64,000 nt of DNA, taken from positions 9,758 to 73,757 of the forward strand of contig DATECF010000024.1 in NCBI GenBank assembly GCA_035287045.1. Direction: 5' to 3'. The first letter of the stretch is position 1; the number at the start of each line of letters is the position of its first letter. Positions 25,601-30,986 of this stretch are shown here, piece by piece. The DNA comes from JACPAP01 sp035287045 (GTDB lineage Bacteria > Gemmatimonadota > Gemmatimonadetes > Gemmatimonadales > GWC2-71-9). Under the pieces are notes generated by a model that saw nothing but the letters and a program-made list of their open reading frames with translations, searched no databases and was not told where the DNA came from. Position numbers and translations under genes: made by a program.

Positions 25601-25864
25601 CACCGATACCTCGGCCGACTTGAAGCCGATGTAGGTGATGACCAGGGTCCGGGCGTCCGCGGGCGCTCGGAGCGTGAAGTTCCCCTGCGCGTCGGTGTAG
25701 GTACCGACGGTGGTGCCCCGGATCATCACCCGGGCACCTTCGAGCGGTTCGTTCGTCTCGGCGATCGTCACGCGCCCCGTGACGCTCCGGATCTGCGCCT
25801 GCAGCAGACCGGGCAGGGCCACGAAGACGGCCAGGACGAGGAACACGAATGCATTACGCCTCAT
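22691..25864 (-). CDS. SusC/RagA-type TonB-dependent outer-membrane transporter
   Basis: 1057 residues from the ATG at 25862-25864, preceded by AGGAGGA. Signal peptide (MRRNAFVFLVLAVFVALPGL), then a carboxypeptidase-regulatory-like domain (SVTGRVTIAETNEPLEGARV), the SusC-specific segment (GYSVQDIEGSELMKV), a plug (VDGIPVDNA; IESISVLKGPNAAALYGSRA; NGAIVITTK) and a 22-strand barrel ending in LSIRP. It imports a bulky substrate using TonB/ExbBD energy, with SusD as lid. No sigma/anti-sigma pair is adjacent, unlike many SusCD loci. The long open frame on the opposite strand is a codon-bias shadow. Confidence 0.95.
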   Translation of the reverse strand: MRRNAFVFLVLAVFVALPGLLQAQIRSVTGRVTIAETNEPLEGARVMIRGTTVGTYTDAQGNFTLRAPADARTLVITYIGFKSAEVSVTDRVDVLMERQAIALEGIVVTALGMHREKLDLGYSVQDIEGSELMKVPELNLVNSLKGTIAGVHVTDAGPTGGTSRVVIRGSSSIAGNNQPLFVVDGIPVDNAASGVEYIRNQGYGGIDYGNAVQDIDPANIESISVLKGPNAAALYGSRASNGAIVITTKSARSGRGGGLGISASTSFTMESPLRLPRYQNAYGQGVNGEFDWVDGAGAGTWDFVDESWGPKMDGRPINQFTGPAQPWVAHPDNVRSFFRTGRTWTTNAAVSQVSDRSNVRLSLTNTAVEGMAPGNTIGRVSVALKGGAQMTDRLSSEASLNYTKSEGKNRIGTGYDEDNPMQSFIWFGRQVDMEALRNYQCAGTEPTPCTKDAQYNWNYNYHNNPFWEQLVNTNADERDRLLGHVQLGYQLTNWLSATGRVGRDWYRDHRKAVTEFNSLDDAGDGGFTENTIYRAETNADFLLTATRQLTPDFTVDLSGGGNLRENNYQRADMTVTKLTAPGIYTIDNAAVTPSPTDYDEQKKTRSLYGSLSLNYKGYLNVDLTGRNDWSSTLPDGANSYFYPSVSGAFVFSDALGLESNFLSTGKLRGSWTRVGNDTDPYQLAAVFTAQQAFGQVPMFSVPNQLANADLKPEETTAWEAGADLGFFDERLGLVLTYYNRSTRNQILGVQISSTSGFTNQVLNAGEVRNSGLELLFRTVPIQSRGGFGWDMTVNWSKNNSQVRQLYGDLKTLVLGSYWSLDVEARGPETDATTGEVTYHPYGTLFGNGYLRDSQGRWMLDADGLPRIDPVRRVLGQYQPDWLGGVQNRFTYGPVDLSVLLDGQWGGSIFSTTDWFGEYSGVLESTLRGRETDWCDPGIVVDGVLPDGSVNGDGTNDVTACPMDYFHANFGNHEASIVDASYLKLRELRLAYQLPSGFMERLGFSGGEIALIGRNLALWSKTKNIDPETAFDASNVQGIEFGQIPTARSIGMSLSIRP

Positions 25865-26367
25865 GAATCCTCCTGCAGTGTGGTGATGCGGTTCCGCGTC
25901 GCGGAGCACTGCCCCCGACGCACCGCCCATCCGGTGGACACGCCACCTGGCGCGCGACTCACCGCGTCAGGCTTCTGCTCGGACCACTTCGTTGTGAACC
26001 CGATGGCCTCCCTCCGGTTCAGTGGGAGCCACGCGACCCGGGCTGCCTGGTGACGCGAAGACCCGAGAAGGCGGCAGTGACAGACAAACATCATCCTTCG
26101 CACGGGTCACGGTCCTAAAGCCGGCGTGAAGGAGACTTCATGAAGCCTGCCGGGCCTCTTCGAGCCTGTCAAGTCGCCTAGGACCCGGGAGGCACCGGAC
26201 GCAAGTGTATGGTATACAACACCGTATACCCCCTGCCCCGGATTTATACCGGTGCGGGCCCCGGCCCGCCTGTGGAAGCCGGACGCATTCATGCCTCCGG
26301 CTGCATAGTCATGCGGGCGGGGGGCATTTCCTGGAAGGACGCGGTGGGATGGCCGGCAGCGTGCGAG
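25865..26367. other. Long upstream region of susCD
   Basis: 503 bp without a credible gene between susC and tRNA-Lys. It contains a perfect 10-bp palindrome CTTCATGAAG (26136-26145), the GGTATAC inverted repeat (separate entry) and a TATAAAT on the minus strand near 26243-26249. I see no clear sigma-70 promoter or riboswitch. Much of the space is probably a long 5' leader of susC. Confidence 0.4.
26211..26230. promoter_or_regulatory. Operator-like inverted repeat upstream of susCD
   Basis: GGTATAC (26211-26217), 6-bp spacer, GTATACC (26224-26230): perfect 7-bp arms in the only A+T-rich patch between tRNA-Lys and susC. The symmetry and size suit a dimeric repressor of GntR or similar type; which regulator binds is unknown. 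Confidence 0.45.
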
Positions 26368-26440
26368 TGACCGGGGCGGGGATCGAACCCGCGGCCTACG
26401 GATTAAAAGTCCGTTGCTCTGCCAACTGAGCTACCCGGTC
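26368..26440 (-). tRNA. tRNA-Lys (anticodon TTT)
   Basis: Read on the minus strand, a complete cloverleaf: acceptor GACCGGG pairing with CCCGGTC, D-arm GCTCAGTTGGCAGAGC, anticodon stem CGGAC/TCCG around TTTTAA with anticodon TTT (26405-26407), and T-arm GCGGGTTCGATCCCCGC. Discriminator A at 26368; CCA is not encoded. It decodes AAA/AAG lysine codons. Confidence 0.93.
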
Positions 26441-26493
26441 AGGTTGCCGAAAGCTCGCAGCCTCCCAGGGGTTGGACAAGGCGGCCCCGTTCC

Positions 26494-27660
26494 TCAGGAT
26501 GGGCTCGCCCGCCGCCCGCGCCCCGCGCCCAGCCGTTCGATGAGGTCCTTCAACCCGATTACCGTAAGGGTGACGTCGCCGGTCCTGCGAACCGACGGCC
26601 GGTCCACATCGGCGGCCACAACGAACGTGTCGCCTCTGGGGTAGTGACGCCGGAAAACCTTGAGGTTCGTCGAATCCAAGTCTCGCGCCGACCATTTGCA
26701 CTCGATCGCGGTCGGCCCCGGGGCGCGCCGCGGCAGCACGAAATCCACCTCGTGTCCCTGCTTGTCCCGCCAGTAGCGAACGTCCCGCGTTTGGAGCGAC
26801 GCGTGCAGCTCGTTCAGCACGAAGTGCTCCCACAGGGCGCCGAAGTCCTCACGCCGGAGTTCCTGCCACCCGCGGTAGTAGGCGACGAAGCCGGTGTCAA
26901 ACGCATAGACCTTGGGCGCGGCGAGGATTTCCGTCGCCCGGCGCGTCGTGAAGGGGCGAATCACGTGCGCCACGAAGGTGGCCTCCAGAACGCGGAGGTA
27001 GTTGCTGATGGTCGTGCGGCTCACTCCACAGTCGCGCGCGAAGCGGGTGGCCTCGAACAGGCCTCCGCTCGCGGCCAGCAGCAGCTCCACGAAACGCTGG
27101 AACGCGTGGCGGCGCTCGAGGCGAAACAGTTCCTGGATATCGCGGGCCCAGTAAGCGTCCATCCACTCCTGGACGTCCGCCTCCGGGAAGTCGTCGGCCA
27201 GAAAGAACGGCGGCAACCCGCCCCGCAGCAGCCGGTGCCCCATCGACGCGGAGCCGAACGCCGCCTGATCGGCCATGGCCATGGGCGTGAGCCAAACCTC
27301 GCGTTTGCGGCCCGCCAGGGTGTCGCGGAACCGAGCCGAGGCGCCGAGGACCGAGGAGCCGGTGCCGAGCAGGCGCACGTCGCGGTAATGGTCCGCGGCG
27401 ATCTTGAGCAACTCTGACGGGTTCGCCAGCCGATGGATCTCGTCCAGCACGATCCGTTTCCCACGCACGGAAGCGAGAAACGCTTCGGGATCCTCGAACT
27501 GGCGGCGGGTGCGCGGGAGTTCGCAGTCGAAGTATTCCACGTCCGGTAGGCTCTGGCACAGGGTCGTCTTCCCGACCCGGCGCACCCCCGGCAGCCAGAC
27601 GACGCTGCGGCCGCGCCAGGCGCGCTCGATCATGTCGGTCCAGAAAGGGCGGAGCCGCAT
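26494..27660 (-). CDS. AAA+ ATPase with DUF4143 domain
   Basis: 388 residues from the ATG at 27658-27660. N-terminal P-loop ATPase: Walker A GVRRVGKTTL (about residue 27), Walker B RIVLDEIHRL, then an arginine-finger region (LLGTGSSVLGA). The C-terminal DUF4143 part has a winged helix (GVSRTTISNYLRVLEATFVAHVI) and a nuclease-like fold with WEHFVLNELHA, EVDFVLPRR and AIECKWS, a pattern of archaeal-type ATPases and PD-(D/E)xK-like domains. Such proteins are widespread, often isolated, and their role is not established; defence or genome-maintenance roles have been suggested. It sits beside tRNA-Lys, a common island site, and its upstream region is locally A+T-rich. Confidence 0.85.
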   Translation of the reverse strand: MRLRPFWTDMIERAWRGRSVVWLPGVRRVGKTTLCQSLPDVEYFDCELPRTRRQFEDPEAFLASVRGKRIVLDEIHRLANPSELLKIAADHYRDVRLLGTGSSVLGASARFRDTLAGRKREVWLTPMAMADQAAFGSASMGHRLLRGGLPPFFLADDFPEADVQEWMDAYWARDIQELFRLERRHAFQRFVELLLAASGGLFEATRFARDCGVSRTTISNYLRVLEATFVAHVIRPFTTRRATEILAAPKVYAFDTGFVAYYRGWQELRREDFGALWEHFVLNELHASLQTRDVRYWRDKQGHEVDFVLPRRAPGPTAIECKWSARDLDSTNLKVFRRHYPRGDTFVVAADVDRPSVRRTGDVTLTVIGLKDLIERLGAGRGRRASPS

Positions 27661-27865
27661 GCCGCCAGAATGGCGAATAGTATTACCAAACGCAAGTCTG
27701 CCACCGTTTGGATCGGTTTCCCCGGGGGAGCGACCGGCCGGCTCGATCAACCCGAACAGCCGGCGGGTTCCGCGGACTCAGGGGTGGGGCGTTCACCCGC
27801 CAGGCCGTCACTCGGTCGGGGGACCCCTTCCCCCGGGGGGCCTCCCTCGGGCAACCACGTGATTC
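27661..27865. other. Divergent intergenic region (ATPase / SWIB gene), left part
   Basis: No gene seen. It contains an A+T-rich patch with an inverted repeat CCAAACG (27686-27692) / CGTTTGG (27705-27711), just before the ATPase start and a possible operator for it, then a G+C-rich stretch with CCCCCGGGGGG. With the promoter region to 27963 the whole gap is 303 bp. Confidence 0.4.
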
Positions 27866-27907
27866 CCGAGGGAAAACACTTGTTCTTCCGAGGGAAAATG
27901 GTACTTT
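27866..27907 (+). promoter_or_regulatory. Promoter with paired direct repeats upstream of the SWIB gene
   Basis: CCGAGGGAAAA occurs twice (27866-27876 and 27888-27898), exactly 22 bp apart, i.e. two helical turns. Between and after them are -35 TTGTTC (27880-27885) and -10 TACTTT (27902-27907) with a 16-bp spacer. The first repeat lies just upstream of the -35 and the second fills the spacer, the geometry of a regulated promoter. Confidence 0.5.
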
Positions 27908-27963
27908 GGGGGCGTCCGGGGCTGGGTTGTACCCTCACCATTCACCCCAGTGTCGAGGTTCGA

Positions 27964-28245
27964 ATGGCCAAGAAGAAAAAGAAGAAATCCAAGCGGAAAC
28001 CCAGCGCGGCGTTCATGAAACCCATGCGGCCCGACGACAAGCTCGCGGCCGTGGTGGGCGAGAAGGCGATGCCGCGAACCGAGATCACCAAGAAACTCTG
28101 GCAGTACATCAAGCGGAAAGGCTTGCAGGACCGGAAGAATCGTCGGATGATCAACGCCGACGCGAATCTGAAGGCGGTGTTCAACGGCCGCTCGGCGGTG
28201 AACATGTTCGAGATGACGAAGCTGGTCAACCGTCATCTGAAGTAG
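27964..28245 (+). CDS. SWIB/MDM2-domain protein
   Basis: 93 residues. A lysine-rich N-terminal tail (AKKKKKKSKRKPSAAFMKP) is followed by a complete SWIB fold: LAAVVGEKAMPRTEITKKLW, QYIKRKGLQDRKNRRMINAD and the C-terminal LKAVFNG..VNMFEMTKLVNRHL. SWIB domains occur in eukaryotic chromatin remodellers and, as short basic proteins, in chlamydiae and several soil phyla. A nucleoid or DNA-binding role fits the histone-like tail but is not proven. It has its own promoter with paired repeats and a strong terminator, so it is a single-gene unit. Confidence 0.88.
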   Translation: MAKKKKKKSKRKPSAAFMKPMRPDDKLAAVVGEKAMPRTEITKKLWQYIKRKGLQDRKNRRMINADANLKAVFNGRSAVNMFEMTKLVNRHLK

Positions 28246-28272
28246 CAGGTGTGCAGTCAGATCCAGCCCCCT

Positions 28273-28307
28273 GGGGCCGGCGCGCTCGCCGGCCCCGTTT
28301 TGTTTTC
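28273..28307 (+). terminator. Rho-independent terminator of the SWIB gene
   Basis: Perfect 10-bp stem GGGGCCGGCG (28273-28282) / CGCCGGCCCC (28287-28296), 4-nt loop, followed by GTTTTGTTTTC. It ends at the 3' end of the convergent rnhB. Confidence 0.85.
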
Positions 28308-28926
28308 AGAAAATGCGGAGCTGCACCACGGGGGTGAAGGTCTTTCGGTGGTGCGGCGTGGGTCCGCCCGCGTCCAGCGCCGCGAGGTGGTCGGCGGTCC
28401 CGTACCCTTTGTTGGCGTCCCAGTGAAACGCCGGGTAGCGCGGCGCCAAACGGCTCATCAGGCGATCGCGCACCAGTTTCGCCAGGACCGAGGCGGCGGC
28501 AATGGAGTGACAGCAGGCGTCCCCGTCCACGATGGCTTCGTGCGGCCGGCCCAGCTCGGGGACCGCGGTGCCGTCGAGCAGGATGTAGTCTACGGGAAGG
28601 GTGAGGCGGGCCAGGGCGCGCCGAAAGGCGAGGGCGGTGGCACGGCGAATGTTGACGCGGTCGATCTCTCTGACCGACGCGGCCGCCACCGCCCAGGTGA
28701 CCGCCGCGCGGCGAATGAGGCGTCCCAGCCGCTCGCGCTGTGTGGCGGTAAGTTGCTTGGAGTCCCGAAGCCCCCGGATGGCGCGCTGGCCGGGCGGGAA
28801 CACCACCGCCGCCGCGACCACCGGGCCGGCCAGGGGTCCCCGGCCTACTTCATCCAGCCCCGCGACGTAGCGGAGCCCCTGCGCCCACAGCGCGCGTTCA
28901 CGCCGTAGCGTCGGGCGAGGCGCCAC
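28306..28926 (-). CDS. rnhB: Ribonuclease HII
   Basis: 206 residues. The type-2 RNase H signature is clear: VAGLDEVGRGPLAGPVVAA with the first Asp-Glu pair, GLRDSKQLT, then VDYILLDGTA and IVDGDACCHSIAAASVLAKL with the remaining acidic residues. It removes ribonucleotides misincorporated into DNA, and primers. The GTG start at 28924-28926 lies 29 bp inside rplS, so it is the last gene of the rpsP-rimM-trmD-rplS-rnhB ribosomal operon, a common bacterial order. Confidence 0.94.
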   Translation of the reverse strand: MAPRPTLRRERALWAQGLRYVAGLDEVGRGPLAGPVVAAAVVFPPGQRAIRGLRDSKQLTATQRERLGRLIRRAAVTWAVAAASVREIDRVNIRRATALAFRRALARLTLPVDYILLDGTAVPELGRPHEAIVDGDACCHSIAAASVLAKLVRDRLMSRLAPRYPAFHWDANKGYGTADHLAALDAGGPTPHHRKTFTPVVQLRIF

Positions 28927-29275
28927 CGATGGCTTCTTGCCGCTCCCTGATCCGCGACGCCTTGCCGGAGAGCTTCTTCAGGTAGTACAGCTTGGCCCGC
29001 CGGACCCGTCCCCGGCGCACCAGCGCGATGTCCGCCACGCTGGGCGAGTGCAGCGGGAAAATGCGCTCCACGCCCACGCCGGCGGACACCTTCCGGACGG
29101 TGAACGTGGCACTCACGCCGGCACCCCGCCGCCCGATACACACGCCCTCGAACGCCTGCAGGCGCTCCTTGTCCCCTTCGCGCACGCGGACCATCACCCG
29201 GACGGTGTCTCCCGGCCGGAACTCCGGCAGGTGTTCCTTGAGGGCCTCGCGGCGCACTGCGTCCAGCTTTTCCAT
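28898..29275 (-). CDS. rplS: 50S ribosomal protein L19
   Basis: 125 residues from the ATG at 29273-29275; longer upstream reading would translate a repeat. Typical L19 motifs: FRPGDTVRVMVRVREGDKER, LQAFEGVCIGRRGAG, FTVRKVSAGVGVERIFPLHS, and RRAKLYYLKKLSGKASRI. L19 lies at the 30S/50S interface. The tail (ERQEAIGGASPDATA) runs into the rnhB start. The 23 bp before the start border repeat copy B1. Confidence 0.96.
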   Translation of the reverse strand: MEKLDAVRREALKEHLPEFRPGDTVRVMVRVREGDKERLQAFEGVCIGRRGAGVSATFTVRKVSAGVGVERIFPLHSPSVADIALVRRGRVRRAKLYYLKKLSGKASRIRERQEAIGGASPDATA

Positions 29276-29298
29276 GGCGTTCTGCCTCGCGTCAAAAA

Positions 29299-29369
29299 GG
29301 CGGTTCGACGGTTCGGCGGTTTGACGGTTCGATTGTCTGACGATCCAACGGACCGCCGAACCGCCGAAC
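29299..29369. repeat. Palindromic repeat family B, copy 1 (between rplS and trmD)
   Basis: GACGGTTCGGCGGTTTGACGG-type units on the left (GTTCGGCGGT at 29311-29320) pair with ACCGCCGAAC at 29360-29369, giving a hairpin that fills the rplS-trmD gap. Same composition and architecture as copies 2 and 3 (30594-30690, 31806-31882). Confidence 0.65.
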
Positions 29370-29372
29370 ATC

Positions 29373-30062
29373 TCACGTCTCACCGCAATATCGCTCCCAC
29401 AAGTCGGGCCGTCGCTCCCGCGTGAGCCGTTCGGCTTCGGCCCGGCGCCACTCGGCGACCTTCTGATGGTCGCCACTCAACAATACCTCGGGAACGGCGT
29501 GCCCGCGATACACCGGCGGGCGGGTATAGCTCGGCGGGCTCAGCAGGCCGCCGTCGTAGTACGAGTCCATCGCCGCCGATTCGTGGTCCCCCAGCGCCCC
29601 GGGCAGCAGGCGCACCACCGCATCCACCATGCACAGTCCGGCGAACTCACCGCCGGACAGCACGAATTCCCCCACCGACAGCTCCTCCACACCCTCCCGC
29701 ACCGCGACCCGCTGATCCACGTCCTTGTAATGCCCGCACAGGACGGTCAGCTCCTCCGACACGCTGAACCGCACCGCGTCGTCGTGCCGGAACGGCCGCC
29801 CCCGGGCCGACAGCAGCACGATGGGCGCCCGCGCCGCCAGGTCGTCCAGCGCCTCGAAAAACGGCTCCGGCTTGAGCACCATCCCCGCCCCGCCCCCGTA
29901 CGGGTAGTCGTCCACCGTCTGGTGACGGTCGTGCGCGTAGTCGCGCAGCTGCACCACCCGGTACTGCACCAGCCCCCGTTCCTGCGCGCGCCCCAGAATG
30001 CTGGTGCCGAACGGCACCCGGAAGACCTCCGGGAACAGCGTCACCACGTTGATCCGCAGCAC
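29373..30062 (-). CDS. trmD: tRNA (guanine-N1)-methyltransferase
   Basis: 229 residues, a SPOUT-fold enzyme that methylates G37 of tRNAs reading CNN codons, preventing frameshifts. Motifs: LFPEVFRVPFGTSILGRA, DDYPYGGGAGMVLKPEP, VLLSARGRPF, LCGHYKDVDQRV, VGEFVLSGGEFAGLCMVDAV and the C-terminal domain RPPVYRGHAVPEVLLSGDH. Family members usually read LCGRYEGVDERV and GDYVLSGGE, so this one has modest substitutions in the cofactor knot. The GTG start directly follows the rimM TAG. The last codons and stop fall in a GGTGAGACGTGA motif shared with repeat family D. Confidence 0.95.
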   Translation of the reverse strand: MLRINVVTLFPEVFRVPFGTSILGRAQERGLVQYRVVQLRDYAHDRHQTVDDYPYGGGAGMVLKPEPFFEALDDLAARAPIVLLSARGRPFRHDDAVRFSVSEELTVLCGHYKDVDQRVAVREGVEELSVGEFVLSGGEFAGLCMVDAVVRLLPGALGDHESAAMDSYYDGGLLSPPSYTRPPVYRGHAVPEVLLSGDHQKVAEWRRAEAERLTRERRPDLWERYCGET

Positions 30063-30590
30063 CTACAGCTCCAGCAGCCCCGGCGGTAATTCGACCTCGA
30101 TCTGTCGCGCCGCCCGGTCGAGCCGTTTGAGGATGGGCGCCCGAAACGGAATGAGGTGCTCCTTCCCGTTGGCCTCGACCACCAGCAGCTCGGCGTCCGG
30201 TCCCCCCACCAGATCGCGCGCGACGCCGATGACCTGGCCTCGCTCGATCACCTGCGCTCCCGGGATCTCGTGCAGGTACATGGCGTTGGCCCCAAGCGGC
30301 CGAAGCTCGTCGCGCCGCGCGCCCAGGTACTTGAGCCCCCGTTGCTCCAGGACGGTGCGGCTCTCGACCCCGTGAAACCCGAGCAGCCAGCCTTGCCGCA
30401 CGGCGCGGCTACGTGCCACCGTCAACCCACCCCCCACACCGGCACCCGTCTCGTCCACTTCCACCAGGCGCCGCCCCGCCGCCAGCACCGTCTCCGGATC
30501 GTCCGTGAGCGCGGCGACCAGCGCTTCCCCCTTCAACCCGTGCGGCTTGAGGACGCGTGCGACGACGAGATTGGCGGGCTCCTCCACCAC
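30063..30590 (-). CDS. rimM: 16S rRNA processing protein RimM
   Basis: 175 residues. The N-terminal beta-barrel starts LVVARVLKPHGLKGEALVA and the PRC-barrel half contains LHEIPGAQVIERGQVIGVARD and ELLVVEANGKEHLIPF. RimM binds S19 and assists 30S head maturation. GTG start at 30588-30590; a second in-frame GTG follows at once. It lies between rpsP and trmD in the usual order; the 32 bp to rpsP are wholly repeat B2. Confidence 0.94.
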   Translation of the reverse strand: MVEEPANLVVARVLKPHGLKGEALVAALTDDPETVLAAGRRLVEVDETGAGVGGGLTVARSRAVRQGWLLGFHGVESRTVLEQRGLKYLGARRDELRPLGANAMYLHEIPGAQVIERGQVIGVARDLVGGPDAELLVVEANGKEHLIPFRAPILKRLDRAARQIEVELPPGLLEL

Positions 30591-30593
30591 GCC

Positions 30594-30690
30594 GGCGGTC
30601 GGACGGACAGGCGGTCCGGCGGTCAGGCGGTTGGGCGGTCAGCCGATTCGGCCGCCGAACCGTCCGCCTGTCCGCCTGTCCGCCTGCTCG
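30594..30690. repeat. Palindromic repeat family B, copy 2 (rpsP 3' end / rimM)
   Basis: GGACAGGCGG (30605-30614) pairs with CCGCCTGTCC, present twice on the right (30664-30673 and 30672-30681). The loop holds GGCGGTCAGCCGATTCGGCC. The element contains the rpsP stop codon and encodes about the last 20 residues of S16. Confidence 0.7.
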
Positions 30691-30931
30691 CCAGGACTCC
30701 CGCCTTGCGCAGGAGCGACCGCACCGTATCCGTGGGCCTCGCTCCCTTGCCCAGCCAGGCCTTAGCCCGCTCGGCATCCACTTGGATCACCGCGGGGTTC
30801 GCCCGTGGGTTGTAGTGGCCCAGCGTGGCCACCACCCGGCCGTCGCGGGCCATCTCCTGATCCGCGACGACGATCCGGAAGTACGCCTGGCCCTTCCGCC
30901 CCGTGCGACGCAGTCGAATTCGTGTTGGCAT
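30623..30931 (-). CDS. rpsP: 30S ribosomal protein S16 with repeat-encoded tail
   Basis: 102 residues. The S16 core is standard: MPTRIRLRRTGRKGQAYFRI, VADQEMARDGRVVATLGHYN, and WLGKGARPTDTVRSLLRKAG. After that the tail SRRTGGQADGSAAESADRPT is translated from the palindromic repeat, making the protein about 20 residues longer than compact S16s. S16 is an early-binding 30S assembly protein; its C-terminus is normally variable, so the extension is tolerable. First gene of the rpsP-rimM-trmD-rplS-rnhB operon, 55 bp after ffh. Confidence 0.95.
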   Translation of the reverse strand: MPTRIRLRRTGRKGQAYFRIVVADQEMARDGRVVATLGHYNPRANPAVIQVDAERAKAWLGKGARPTDTVRSLLRKAGVLASRRTGGQADGSAAESADRPTA

Positions 30932-30942
30932 AGCAGCCCTAT

Positions 30943-30985
30943 CCCTTGTCCGTTATCCGTTGCCCGTTACCCCTCACCCCTCACC
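30943..30985. repeat. Short tandem CCGTTAYCC/CCCTCACC repeats between ffh and rpsP
   Basis: Units TCCGTTATCCGTTGCCCGTTA (read in parts: TCCGTTA, TCCGTTG, CCCGTTA) are followed by CCCCTCACCCCTCACC. The stretch occupies nearly the whole 55-bp ffh-rpsP gap. No promoter is visible in it, so rpsP may be read through from ffh. Confidence 0.5.
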
Positions 30986-30986
30986 G

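Noticed and set aside
23237..26053. 938-codon open frame on the plus strand opposite susC
   Set aside because: It mirrors the susC gene, has Pro/His/Val/Arg-rich composition typical of a codon-bias shadow, no ribosome site and no recognisable domain, whereas the minus strand encodes a clear SusC.
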